DNA of 64,000 nt, taken from positions 1,295,946-1,359,945 of the forward strand of contig NC_008618.1 of NCBI RefSeq assembly GCF_000010425.1, given 5' to 3'. Below the pieces are notes generated by a model. The model was not told the origin of the DNA. It worked only from the letters and a program-made list of their open reading frames with translations, and searched no databases. The first letter of the stretch is position 1; every line of letters starts with the position of its first letter. Positions 55,851 to 64,000 of this stretch are shown one piece after another. This DNA is from Bifidobacterium adolescentis ATCC 15703 (GTDB taxonomy: Bacteria; Actinomycetota; Actinomycetes; Actinomycetales; Bifidobacteriaceae). The translations under genes were made by a program, and so were the position numbers.

Positions 55851-57563
55851 TCACTGCTGGGCGGCAAGCAGCTCATGCAGATGCTCGCGATGCTTGCGCT
55901 GTTCGCGCGGATCGGGCACCGGCAGGGAGGCCAGCAGCTTCTGCGTGTACGGGTTCTGCGGATTCTGCATGATCTGGTCCGCATCGCCATGTTCCACGAT
56001 CTGGCCCTTGTGCATCACCATGATGCGGTCGGCGAGCATGTCGACCACGGCGAGGTCGTGCGTGATGAACAGGCATGCGAAGCCGATTTCGGCCTGCAGC
56101 TTCTTGAACAGTTCCAGCACCTTCGCCTGCACCGACACATCCAACGCGGAGGTCGGTTCGTCGGCGATGAGCAGGCTTGGCTTCAACGCCAACGCGCGTG
56201 CCAAGGAGGCGCGCTGGCGCTGGCCGCCGGACAGCTCGTGCGGGAAACGGTTCATATAGGCGCGCGGAAGCTGCACCATCTCAAGCAGATCGCCCACATA
56301 CTTGCGGGCGTCTGATACCGACGAAAACTTCTTGTGCACGATCAACGGTTCGGCCACGTTTTCCGCGATGGTCATCAGCGGATTGAACGAGCTGCCCGGA
56401 TCCTGGAACACGAAGCCGATGTCGGCGCGTTTGGGTTTGAAGTCGCGTTCCTTCACACCGTTCATTTCTATGCCTAGAACGTTCAGGGAACCGCCGGAAA
56501 TCTTCTGCAGGCCTGCGATGGCACGGCCAGTGGTGGATTTGCCGGAACCGGACTCGCCTACCAGACCGAGCACTTCGGAACGGTGGATGGTGAAGTCGAT
56601 GCCGTCCACGGCCTTGAAATCAGGCTGCATGAGATGACCCGGATACGTGATGGTCAGTCCCTTGGCCTCGACCGCGATGGGCTGATCGCGCCAATCCTTC
56701 TCACGTTCGATGACCTTGCCATCGGCATCCTTGACGACCAGTTTCTGGCCAATACGCGGCACGGCGGCAAGCAGACGCTTGGTGTAGTCGTCCTTCGGCG
56801 AGTAGAAGATCTGCTCGACGCTGCCCTGTTCGACGACGTGGCCGCGGTACATGACCACGACCTCATCGGCGATGTCGGCGATCACGCCCATGTTGTGGGT
56901 GATGATGAGCACGGATGCGTCGAACTCGTCGCGCGCCAGACGCAGCAGGTCGAGGATTTCGGCCTGCACGGTCACGTCGAGGGCGGTGGTCGGCTCGTCG
57001 GCCAGAATCAGGCCGGGGTTGAGCACCAGGGCCATGGCGATGACGATGCGCTGCTTCTGGCCGCCGGAGAACTGGTGTGGGTAGTAGTCGATGCGGGTTT
57101 CCGCGTCCGGAATGCCGACCTTCTTGAGAATGTCGATGGACTTGGCACGGAGTTCCTTCTTGTCCTTCATGCCATGGGCGCGAAGGCCTTCCTCGATCTG
57201 CCATCCGATGGTGTACACCGGGTTGAGCACCGAATTGGGCTCCTGGAACACCATGGCCGCTTCGGCGCCGCGCATTTCGCGCAGCTGTTCGCCGGACAGC
57301 GACAGCACTTCCAGCTCTTCGGTGCCCGCGCGGTTCGACAGGTACACCGCGCCGGAGGTCGTAGCGGTCTCCGGCAGCAGCTTGATGAGGGAGCGTGCGG
57401 TCACGGACTTGCCGGAGCCGGACTCGCCCACCACGCCGATGACCTTCTTACGGGGAATTTCGAAGCTGATCTTGTCGATGGCTTTGATGGAACCGGCGTC
57501 GGTCATGAACGAGACGCTGAGGTCCTTGATCTCGGCGAGATTGCCTTCCTTGATTTCACTCAT
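55851..57563 (-). CDS. Peptide ABC transporter ATPase, two nucleotide-binding domains fused
   Basis: 570 residues from the ATG at 57563 with AGGGGAG upstream. First NBD: Walker A GESGSGKS (46-53), FSGGQKQRIVIAMA, LILADEPTTALD. Second NBD: GESGSGKSTTGRA, LSGGQRQRASLARAL, LLIADEPTSALD. Unlike the ATPase at 17.5 kb, its first domain has the normal size between Q-loop and signature. Each half ends with a DppD/OppF C-terminal extension. It energises the permeases encoded upstream; the gap to the DppC stop is 4 bases. Confidence 0.94.
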   Translation of the reverse strand: MSEIKEGNLAEIKDLSVSFMTDAGSIKAIDKISFEIPRKKVIGVVGESGSGKSVTARSLIKLLPETATTSGAVYLSNRAGTEELEVLSLSGEQLREMRGAEAAMVFQEPNSVLNPVYTIGWQIEEGLRAHGMKDKKELRAKSIDILKKVGIPDAETRIDYYPHQFSGGQKQRIVIAMALVLNPGLILADEPTTALDVTVQAEILDLLRLARDEFDASVLIITHNMGVIADIADEVVVMYRGHVVEQGSVEQIFYSPKDDYTKRLLAAVPRIGQKLVVKDADGKVIEREKDWRDQPIAVEAKGLTITYPGHLMQPDFKAVDGIDFTIHRSEVLGLVGESGSGKSTTGRAIAGLQKISGGSLNVLGIEMNGVKERDFKPKRADIGFVFQDPGSSFNPLMTIAENVAEPLIVHKKFSSVSDARKYVGDLLEMVQLPRAYMNRFPHELSGGQRQRASLARALALKPSLLIADEPTSALDVSVQAKVLELFKKLQAEIGFACLFITHDLAVVDMLADRIMVMHKGQIVEHGDADQIMQNPQNPYTQKLLASLPVPDPREQRKHREHLHELLAAQQ

Positions 57564-57567
57564 CGGT

Positions 57568-58743
57568 TCACTCCCCTTCCTCGGAAGCCCATTCGGAAGC
57601 CACGAATGACGGATCACGGTCGGTGACGGTCACCGGTTTGTCGCTGGCTCCCATCGGATTCTTCGCCGCCTCAAGTTCGGCGACGACCTCGTTGCGCTTG
57701 CCTGGCTCCTGGCTGGGGTCCACGGACGTGTCCTCGATGGAACCCACCACTTCGCCTGCGGACTTGCGGGCGCGCAGACGCGGATCGGCCAGATCGTTCA
57801 GCGATTCGCCCACCAGGGTGATGCCCAGCACGATGAGCACGATGGCCAGACCCGGGAACACGGCGGTCCACCAGATGCCGGCGGTCACATCGGAGACGGC
57901 GCGGTTGAGGTCGTATCCCCATTCGGCGGCCGCGGTCGGTTCGATGCCGAAGCCCAGGAAGCCCAGGCCCGCAAGGGTCAGGATAGCTTCGGAGGAGTTC
58001 AGCGTCAGGATGACCGGCAGGGTTCGTGTGGAGTTCTTGAACAGGTGCTTGGTCATGATGCGCCACGTGGAGGCGCCGACCACGCGGGCGGATTCCACGT
58101 ACGCGGATTCCTTGATGCGGATCACTTCGGCACGGATGGTACGGAAGTATTGCGGAATATAGACCACGGTGATGGAGATGCCGGAGGCGAAGATGCCGCT
58201 CCACAGGCCGGACTGGCCGTGGGAGATCATGATCGCCATCAGAATCGCCAGCAGCAGCGACGGGAAGGAGTACACGGCGTCGGCGATCATGACGAGCACA
58301 CGATCGACCCATCCGCCGAAATAGCCGGAGACCAGGCCGAGCAGCACGCCTGCGAAAATCGACAGCAATACCGCGACGACGATGGCGATGACGGCGGTGC
58401 GGGCACCCCAGACCACACGGCTGAACACATCGTAGCCACCTGCAGTGGTGCCCCAGATGTGTTCGGAGGACGGTGCCGCCTGGGCCGGGAAGGAAACGCC
58501 GTCGGCGCCCTTGAGCTGCGCGTAGCTGTATGGCGCGATGAGCGGCGCGAAAATGGCGACCAGCAGGAAGAACGCCGTGAGCACGAGGCCCGTGATCAGC
58601 ATGCCTTTCTGCCAGCCGACTGCGACGCGCAGTTCCTTGATGATCGGAATCTTATGCCAGAATGGCGTCTTGTTGCCGAGCTTGAGCTCGTCCAGACGAT
58701 TGTCGCCTGGAACGGTGACCTTGTTGGCAGATGCTGCGGTCAT
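57568..58743 (-). CDS. Peptide ABC transporter permease (DppC type)
   Basis: 391 residues. N-terminal about 45 residues soluble, helix KGMLITGLVLTAFFLLVAIF, loop HIWGTTAGGYDVFSRVVWGA and EAA-type coupling motif ESAYVESARVVGASTWRIM. Six helices. The C-terminal about 75 residues are a charged soluble tail that DppC normally lacks. It pairs with the DppB protein immediately upstream (one base between). Confidence 0.93.
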   Translation of the reverse strand: MTAASANKVTVPGDNRLDELKLGNKTPFWHKIPIIKELRVAVGWQKGMLITGLVLTAFFLLVAIFAPLIAPYSYAQLKGADGVSFPAQAAPSSEHIWGTTAGGYDVFSRVVWGARTAVIAIVVAVLLSIFAGVLLGLVSGYFGGWVDRVLVMIADAVYSFPSLLLAILMAIMISHGQSGLWSGIFASGISITVVYIPQYFRTIRAEVIRIKESAYVESARVVGASTWRIMTKHLFKNSTRTLPVILTLNSSEAILTLAGLGFLGFGIEPTAAAEWGYDLNRAVSDVTAGIWWTAVFPGLAIVLIVLGITLVGESLNDLADPRLRARKSAGEVVGSIEDTSVDPSQEPGKRNEVVAELEAAKNPMGASDKPVTVTDRDPSFVASEWASEEGE

Positions 58744-58744
58744 G

Positions 58745-59818
58745 TCAGTACCTCACTCTCGGGTCGACCAACGCGGCGATGACGTCGACGATGAAGTTGA
58801 CGACGGCCACGATGATGGCGATTAGGATAACGATGCCCTGCACGGCCACGAAGTCGCGTGCCTTCAGGTACTGCGACAGCATGAAGCCGAGACCCTTCCA
58901 TTCGAAGGTGGTTTCGGTGAGCACCGCGCCTGCGAGCATCAGGGCGATCTGCATGCCCATGACGGTGATGATTGGAATCAACGCCGGCTTCCATGCGTGC
59001 TTGTTGAGCAGGCGTTTCTCGGAGACGCCGCGGGAACGTGCCGCTTCGACGTAGCCGGAATTGTAGGTGGCGATCACGTTGGTACGCACCAAACGGATGA
59101 ACACGCCGGCGGTCAGCAGGCCCAACGCAAGGGCCGGCAGCACAGCGTGACGGAGCACATCAAGCAACACGGACATGTCGCCCAACTGGATCGCGTCGAT
59201 GATATAGAAGCCGGTCGGCGAGACCAGTCGGGAGAACTGCATCTCGCTGCCAAGCGATGAGCGCCCGGATGCCGGCAGCACGTTCAGCCAGATGGCGAAG
59301 ATGAGCTTCAGAATCAGGCCGAGGAAGAACACCGGGGTGGCATAGCACAGGATGGCGAAGGTGCGGATGCCCGCATCGGCCGCGTGGTCACGCTTGCGTG
59401 CGGCGATGCGTCCCAAGCCGATGCCGACGATGAGCGCGACGATGAGCGCGAGGAATGCCAGTTCGAATGTGGCGGAGCCGTAGTGGACGAGGATGCTGCT
59501 GACCTTCTGGTTGTCGGTCAGCGTGGTGCCGAGATCGCCGTGCAGCAGGCCGCCAAGATAATCGATGTACTGCACGATGAGCGGACGGTCGTAGCCGGCC
59601 GCATGGATGCGCTTCTGCAGTTCTTCCGGGGTCAGGCGGCCGCCGAGTGCGGCGGAGATCGGGTCGCCGGTGGCGCGCATCACGAAGAAAACGATGGTTA
59701 CAAGAATGAATACTGTAGGAATGATCAGCAGAAAGCGTGTGAGCACGAAACGGAAGAATCCGCTTGAAAGCTTGTTTTTCTTGGCTTTCGGCTGAGCCTC
59801 GGTTGCGCTTTGCGTCAC
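58745..59818 (-). CDS. Peptide ABC transporter permease (DppB type)
   Basis: 357 residues from a GTG at 59818 preceded by AAGGAG. Basic N-terminus, then FVLTRFLLIIPTVFILVTIV, GDPISAALGGRLTPEE and the coupling motif GYVEAARSRGVSEKRL. Six helices. First permease gene after the receptor gene of the second peptide transporter. Confidence 0.93.
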   Translation of the reverse strand: MTQSATEAQPKAKKNKLSSGFFRFVLTRFLLIIPTVFILVTIVFFVMRATGDPISAALGGRLTPEELQKRIHAAGYDRPLIVQYIDYLGGLLHGDLGTTLTDNQKVSSILVHYGSATFELAFLALIVALIVGIGLGRIAARKRDHAADAGIRTFAILCYATPVFFLGLILKLIFAIWLNVLPASGRSSLGSEMQFSRLVSPTGFYIIDAIQLGDMSVLLDVLRHAVLPALALGLLTAGVFIRLVRTNVIATYNSGYVEAARSRGVSEKRLLNKHAWKPALIPIITVMGMQIALMLAGAVLTETTFEWKGLGFMLSQYLKARDFVAVQGIVILIAIIVAVVNFIVDVIAALVDPRVRY

Positions 59819-59861
59819 GTCGGGCTCCTTTTTCCTTATTGGTGTTTCAGATACAAATTGA

Positions 59862-59892
59862 GCCCCTGCCCATCTTAAGGGTGGGCAGGGGC
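59862..59892 (-). terminator. Hairpin after the second peptide-binding protein gene
   Basis: Perfect 11-base arms (59862-59872 and 59882-59892), just after the receptor stop and before the permease genes. Same position as the hairpin at 21680 in the first system. Probably attenuates transcription into the permeases. Confidence 0.75.
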
Positions 59893-59906
59893 GATCAAAA
59901 CCTTTA

Positions 59907-61532
59907 TCAGGCCTTGGTCACGGAAGCGTAGCGGAAGCGGAAGGAGGCGTCGAGGACGACACCCTTCACGCTGGATCCGGTGACCGCGACCTGGGCACCC
60001 TGCAGCAGCGGGATGGTGGAGAGGTCTTCGGTCTCGAGCTTCTGGATTTCCTTCAGGGTGTCTTCGCGGGCCTTGGCGTCGGTCTGGCCGGCCTGCTTGA
60101 CGATCAGGTCGTTGACGTCCTTGTTGGAATAGCCGTTGTTCACGAAGTTGCCGTCACGGAAGAACGGGGACAGGTAGTTGTCCGGATCGGAGTAGTCCGG
60201 GAACCAGCCGAGCTGGTAGACCGGGTAGGAACCGTCCGAATCCTTGGTGACGTTACGGTCCTTGTTGTACTGGGTCCATTCGGTGGACTGCAGGTCGACC
60301 TTGAGCAGGCCGCCTTCCTCGAGCTGGGCCTTGATGGCCGCATACTCGTCGGCGGAGGACTGGCCGTAGTGGTCCGGGTTGTACTGGAGCTTCAGGTCTA
60401 CCGGGGTCTTCACACCGGCGGCTTCGAGGGTCTTCTTGGCCTTGGCCGCATCCGGCTTGCCGGAACCGTCGCCATAGGCTGCCTTCAGGGTGTCGTCGTG
60501 GCCGGACAGGCCATCCGGAATGAAGGAGTACAGCGGGGTGTAGGTGCTCTTGTAGACCTTGGTGGCCAGCTCGTTGCGGTCGATCAGGCTTGCGACGGCC
60601 TGACGCACGGCCTTGGCCTTGTCGGCGTTCGGCTCGCTGGACTTCTCGCCGTACGGCATGATCTTGAAGTTGAAGGCAAGGAAGCGCTCTTCGCCGCCCG
60701 GTCCCTTGACGACCTTGACCTTGTTGTCCTTGGACAGGTCCTCGACGTCGGTCGGGGTCATGGAGCGGTAGGCCACGTCGACCTGGCCCTGCTGCACGGC
60801 CATCTTCAGGTTGGAGGAATCGGCGAAGTACTTGACCTGCACAACGTCGTTCTTAGCTGGGGTCAAACCCTTGTAGGAATCGTTCTTGGCATATGCCAGG
60901 GCCTCGTTCACCTTGTAGGAGGTGAGCTTGTACGGGCCTGCGAAGGCGTTGTCCTTGACGACGGTGTTGGCATCGGTCAGTTTGTCGGCGGAGAAGGACT
61001 CTTCGTCGACGATCGGGCCGGCCGGGCTGGAGAGCACCTGCTTCAGGGTCACGTCGTCCTTGACCGCGGAGTGGAACACGACGGTGGTGTCATCCTTGGC
61101 CTCGACGGACTCGATGTTGGCCAGCAGGGAGGACGGACCGTTCTCGTCGTTGATCTTCTTGATACGGTCGAAGGAGAACTTGACGTCGGAGGCGGTCAGA
61201 TCGTGGCCGTTCGCGAACTTCAAGCCCTTCTTGAGCTTGACGGTGAACTCGGTGCCGTCGGCGCTCCAGGTGCCGTCATCGGCGGCGATGTCCGGAGACA
61301 GCTCGGAAGTGTTGTAGTTCTGCGCGTACAGGAACGGGAACACCTGAATCTGCACGGCGTAGGAACCGTTGTCGTAGGAGCCAGCCGGATCAAGGCTGGT
61401 GATCTTATCGGTCGTGCCGACGGTGATGGTGTTGCCAGTTGCGGCGCCACCGTCCTTCACGCCGCCGCAGGCGGCCAGGGAAGCCAGAGCCGCGACAGAA
61501 GCCAGAGCGGCGATAACTTTCTTGCGATTCAC
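59907..61532 (-). CDS. Peptide ABC transporter substrate-binding lipoprotein (family 5)
   Basis: 541 residues. Signal peptide ending LASLAAC with lipidated Cys22. Mature protein: TVGTTDKITSLDPAGSYDNGS, LKKGLKFANGHDLTASDVKFSFDRI (family-5 signature), AFAGPYKLTSYKV, AVASLIDRNELATKV and LGWFPDYSDPDNYLSPF. It delivers oligopeptides (or another amide/glycan ligand) to the permeases downstream. Sequence clearly differs from the first receptor, so the two systems may take different peptides. Strong codon bias. Confidence 0.93.
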   Translation of the reverse strand: MNRKKVIAALASVAALASLAACGGVKDGGAATGNTITVGTTDKITSLDPAGSYDNGSYAVQIQVFPFLYAQNYNTSELSPDIAADDGTWSADGTEFTVKLKKGLKFANGHDLTASDVKFSFDRIKKINDENGPSSLLANIESVEAKDDTTVVFHSAVKDDVTLKQVLSSPAGPIVDEESFSADKLTDANTVVKDNAFAGPYKLTSYKVNEALAYAKNDSYKGLTPAKNDVVQVKYFADSSNLKMAVQQGQVDVAYRSMTPTDVEDLSKDNKVKVVKGPGGEERFLAFNFKIMPYGEKSSEPNADKAKAVRQAVASLIDRNELATKVYKSTYTPLYSFIPDGLSGHDDTLKAAYGDGSGKPDAAKAKKTLEAAGVKTPVDLKLQYNPDHYGQSSADEYAAIKAQLEEGGLLKVDLQSTEWTQYNKDRNVTKDSDGSYPVYQLGWFPDYSDPDNYLSPFFRDGNFVNNGYSNKDVNDLIVKQAGQTDAKAREDTLKEIQKLETEDLSTIPLLQGAQVAVTGSSVKGVVLDASFRFRYASVTKA

Positions 61533-61923
61533 TATGGAATCCTCTCTTTTCTATCCGAATCGCCCCTGTGCAAGGCGATATAGTGACAAGAATCGGCGCG
61601 CAATGTTAACCGTACGTTTCATTGGAGGCCGTTTTACCCACCTACCTTATATTCGCCGTTTTCTGCTATGCATTAAAACGGCGAAATTCCAACGTTTTAA
61701 CGACTAGTGAAAGAAAATAAGAAAAACCAGCCATTTTATGAGACGGACCCAGCCAAAGTCGCATTCAAGGTCTACGTCCTTCTTTTTTACTCATTGCTTT
61801 CGCACAGAGAGACCCAGATAAGCGCGCGACACGCGGCACAACATGAATTGCATTAATCAATTAACGGCGTTAATATATTAAGAAGTTCAACGAGGGTCCA
61901 TGCACTGTCGCAAGGAGGTGAGC
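61533..61923. promoter_or_regulatory. Divergent regulatory region, peptide receptor and ROK regulator
   Basis: 391 bases without a gene, AT-rich. Contains an 11-base perfect inverted repeat (TTCGCCGTTTT at 61652-61662 and its complement at 61675-61685) with a further CCGTTTT at 61629-61635. Close to the ROK gene are TTAAT-CA-ATTAA (61853-61864) and TTAAC-GGC-GTTAA (61861-61873), which overlap. These are candidate operators; the TTAAC pair is 50 bases before the ROK start. Confidence 0.45.
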
Positions 61924-63126
61924 ATGAGTAGGTACAGCGCCCAACAGTCATCGATTTCGGAAAACAACCGTTCCCGCATCCTGCAATACCTGTACCACAA
62001 TGGCATCTGCTCACGCGCGCAGATCGCCAAAGCCATCAAGCTCACTCCGGCGGCAATCACCAAAATCACCGCGAAACTGCTGGCGCAGGGCATCATCGAC
62101 GAAACCGGCGACATGGACGGAGACAAGAACCGCCGTTCCATCGGCCTGAATCTCAATTGTGCCAAATACCACATCATCGGCGTGAAGTTCGCCCGCAGTC
62201 TGGTGCAAATCGCGGTCTTCGACCTCAAGTGCAACCGTATCTTCCTGTCCGACTTGCCTACCGTCAGCGAAGAGCACATCCCCGAAACGGTGGAGCGCAT
62301 TCGAGATACCGTACGCCAGCTCATCAAGGACGACCCCAGCATCGTGGCCGTCGGCATGGCGGTTCCGGGGCCCTATTTAAAGGACGAAGGACGCACCGCT
62401 TTGGTCTCCTCCATGCAGGGCTGGAGGCAAATCAACTTCATCGACGAATTCAGCAACGCATTCAGCGTCCCCGTGTTCGTCGAACAGGACGCCCGCGCCG
62501 GCGCGCTGGCGCAGTTCCTGTTCAATCCGGAACTGTCGGAAGGTTCCCTCGCCTACTATCTGCTTGGCGAAGGCATCGGCCTCGGAGTCATCGACAACGG
62601 CACCATCTACTACGGCGAGCACGGCACCGCCACGGAAATCGGACACGTCTCCATCGACGTGAACGGCAAGCCATGCGACTGCGGCAATGTCGGATGCCTG
62701 GAACGCTACTGCTCCGCCAACGCCATCCACGAACAACTCAACGCCAACCCGAGCATCGTTCCCGGATGCGAGACGATGACGCATGCGCAGGCTTGCGCAG
62801 CACTGTTCGCCAAGGCGAACGCGGGAGACGAGACCGCGACGCTTCTGATGCTCGATGTTGCCCGATACGTTGGGTACGGCGCGGTCACCATCATCAACGC
62901 TTTCAATCCGACACACATCGTTCTTGGAGACATCATCGCGCAAGCCGGCCAGCCGTTGCTCGACGAAGTCACACAAGTCGTGCGCGAACGCACGATCCCC
63001 GAAATCGGGCGCAACACCCGAATCACCCTGTCCGCCCTGCCCACCGACGCCACCGTTACCGGTGCCGCCGCCGTGGCCATCACCAATTTTCTGGAACATC
63101 CATCGATGTTCTTCGACGTCGCATAG
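61924..63126 (+). CDS. ROK family transcriptional regulator
   Basis: 400 residues from the ATG at 61924, preceded by AAGGAGGTG. N-terminal winged helix RSRILQYLYHNGICSRAQIAKAIKLTPAAITKITAKLL. The ROK domain has VGMAVPGPYL, VEQDARAGALAQF, YYLLGEGIGLGVIDNGTIYYG and the zinc-binding GHVSIDVNGKPCDCGNVGCLERYCS. It binds a sugar as inducer. Fructokinase follows 30 bases later, so it most likely controls fructose or sucrose use. Confidence 0.93.
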   Translation: MSRYSAQQSSISENNRSRILQYLYHNGICSRAQIAKAIKLTPAAITKITAKLLAQGIIDETGDMDGDKNRRSIGLNLNCAKYHIIGVKFARSLVQIAVFDLKCNRIFLSDLPTVSEEHIPETVERIRDTVRQLIKDDPSIVAVGMAVPGPYLKDEGRTALVSSMQGWRQINFIDEFSNAFSVPVFVEQDARAGALAQFLFNPELSEGSLAYYLLGEGIGLGVIDNGTIYYGEHGTATEIGHVSIDVNGKPCDCGNVGCLERYCSANAIHEQLNANPSIVPGCETMTHAQACAALFAKANAGDETATLLMLDVARYVGYGAVTIINAFNPTHIVLGDIIAQAGQPLLDEVTQVVRERTIPEIGRNTRITLSALPTDATVTGAAAVAITNFLEHPSMFFDVA

Positions 63127-63156
63127 CACGCCGCCCACCAAAGAAAGGAACCACCC

Positions 63157-64000
63157 ATGTCCAAGCCAATCGTCATCGCCCTCGGTGAAATCCTGTGGGA
63201 TATGCTCCCCACCGGCAAGCGCGCCGGCGGCGCTCCCGTCAACTTCGCCTACCACGCGTCCCAGAACGGCGCAGAAAGCTACGCCATCAGCGCCGTCGGT
63301 AACGACGAGCTGGGCGCCGAGCTGCTCAACGATGCGCACAAGGCCGGCATCAACACGCTGGTGCAGACCAACGAATACCCGACCGGCACCGTCGCCGTGG
63401 CACTGACCAACGGCATTCCGGAATACACCATCGTGCAGAACGTGGCTTGGGACCACATCGGCTACACCGACGAACTCGCCGAGGCCGTGTCCAAGGCCGA
63501 CGCCATCTGCTTCGGCACGCTGGGTCTGCGTTCCCAGGAATCGCATGACACCATCATCAAACTGCTCCAGCATGCCAAGGAAGGCGCGCTGAAGTTCTTC
63601 GACATCAACCTGCGCGCCAACTTCTACTCCAAGGAGCTGATCGAGGAGCTGCTGGGATACGCCAACATCTTCAAGATCAACGACGACGAGCTCATCATGA
63701 TGCGTGAGATGTTCTCCATTCCGGAGGGCAACGACGAAGAGGCCTGCAAGTGGTTCATGGATCGCTTCGATCTGGAGTACACCATCCTGACCGGCGGCGC
63801 GACCTTCAGCACCATCATCGCCAAGGACGGCGAGACCTCCACTCTGCTGACCCCGCATGTCGAGGTGGCCGACACCGTCGGAGCCGGCGATTCCTTCTCC
63901 GGCTCCTTCACCGGCAAGATCCTGTCCGGTGCCTCCCTCAAGGAAGCGCATCGCGCGGCCGTGAACACCGCCGCCTACGTGTGCACCAAGGAAGGAGGCT
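63157..64000 (+). CDS. Fructokinase, PfkB family (cut by window end)
   Basis: 281 codons from the ATG at 63157 (AAAGGAA upstream) run to the end of the window; family length is about 300-320, so little is missing. Reads VIALGEILWDMLPTG, RAGGAPVNFAYHAS, FDINLRANFYS, FKINDDEL and the anion-hole/catalytic motif DTVGAGDSFSG. It phosphorylates fructose to fructose-6-phosphate, which enters the phosphoketolase shunt. Lies 30 bases after the ROK regulator and so is in its operon. Other PfkB sugar kinases are possible, but GGAPVNFAYH is typical of fructokinases. Confidence 0.9.
   Translation, partial: MSKPIVIALGEILWDMLPTGKRAGGAPVNFAYHASQNGAESYAISAVGNDELGAELLNDAHKAGINTLVQTNEYPTGTVAVALTNGIPEYTIVQNVAWDHIGYTDELAEAVSKADAICFGTLGLRSQESHDTIIKLLQHAKEGALKFFDINLRANFYSKELIEELLGYANIFKINDDELIMMREMFSIPEGNDEEACKWFMDRFDLEYTILTGGATFSTIIAKDGETSTLLTPHVEVADTVGAGDSFSGSFTGKILSGASLKEAHRAAVNTAAYVCTKEGG

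Overview
The window looks like chromosome of a Bifidobacterium (high-GC Actinomycetota). Evidence: the 24-residue actinobacterial ribosomal protein bL37, the actinobacterial DUF3159 and DUF3710 families, a CtpE-like P-type ATPase, a full set of bifidobacterial-style housekeeping genes, and a murE / D-aspartate ligase / racemase operon. That operon predicts a D-Asp interpeptide bridge, as reported for the B. adolescentis/catenulatum type of cell wall. Species assignment is inference. No rRNA, tRNA, CRISPR array or prophage was found.

Layout. 1-2.3 kb: a pair of ABC-2 permeases and a small VOC protein. 2.4-5.7 kb: MATE exporter and sugar/maltose-type O-acetyltransferase, divergent from an AraC regulator. 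5.7-7.5 kb: a collapsed sucrose/fructan locus. The 3' stump of a GH32 gene and the 5' stump of a LacI gene are joined by a decayed IS3-family element with recognisable ends and no target duplication. 7.6-12.8 kb: aconitase and a CtpE-type cation ATPase. 12.9-17.4 kb: lipoprotein, RNA methyltransferase, DUF3159, DUF3710 and exonuclease III. 17.4-23.4 kb: first peptide ABC transporter. 23.7-28.8 kb: xerC, a MacB/FtsX-type ABC exporter and a small conserved protein. 28.9-33.6 kb: tyrA, pheA, a membrane protein and typA. 33.8-36.1 kb: nrtR-niaP with a 29-bp palindromic operator. 36.1-42.8 kb: parA, xerD, rplT, rpmI, infC, asnB and thiN. 42.9-47.4 kb: gap, ybaK, ispH, galM and bL37. 47.2-51.7 kb: ECF sigma factor with an odd Cys-rich partner, divergent from the cross-bridge operon. 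51.8-55.8 kb: folC, pepP and a NUDIX gene. 55.8-61.5 kb: second peptide ABC transporter. 61.9-64 kb: ROK regulator followed by a fructokinase that runs off the window.

How the genes work together. Most of the window is core metabolism and translation in short operons, bounded by very regular GC-rich hairpin terminators that are often shared by convergent genes. Two oligopeptide importers have the same design: a lipoprotein receptor, a hairpin, two permeases and one protein carrying both ATPase domains. This design could let the receptor be made in excess. The clearest accessory event is loss of the LacI-controlled GH32 locus. A fructokinase under a ROK regulator survives elsewhere in the window. 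The most informative physiological units are the D-Asp cell-wall bridge operon and the self-contained NAD-precursor uptake unit nrtR-niaP.

Limits: functions are assigned by reading motifs and by remembered family resemblance; no database search was run. Starts were chosen from ribosome-binding sites and family lengths.
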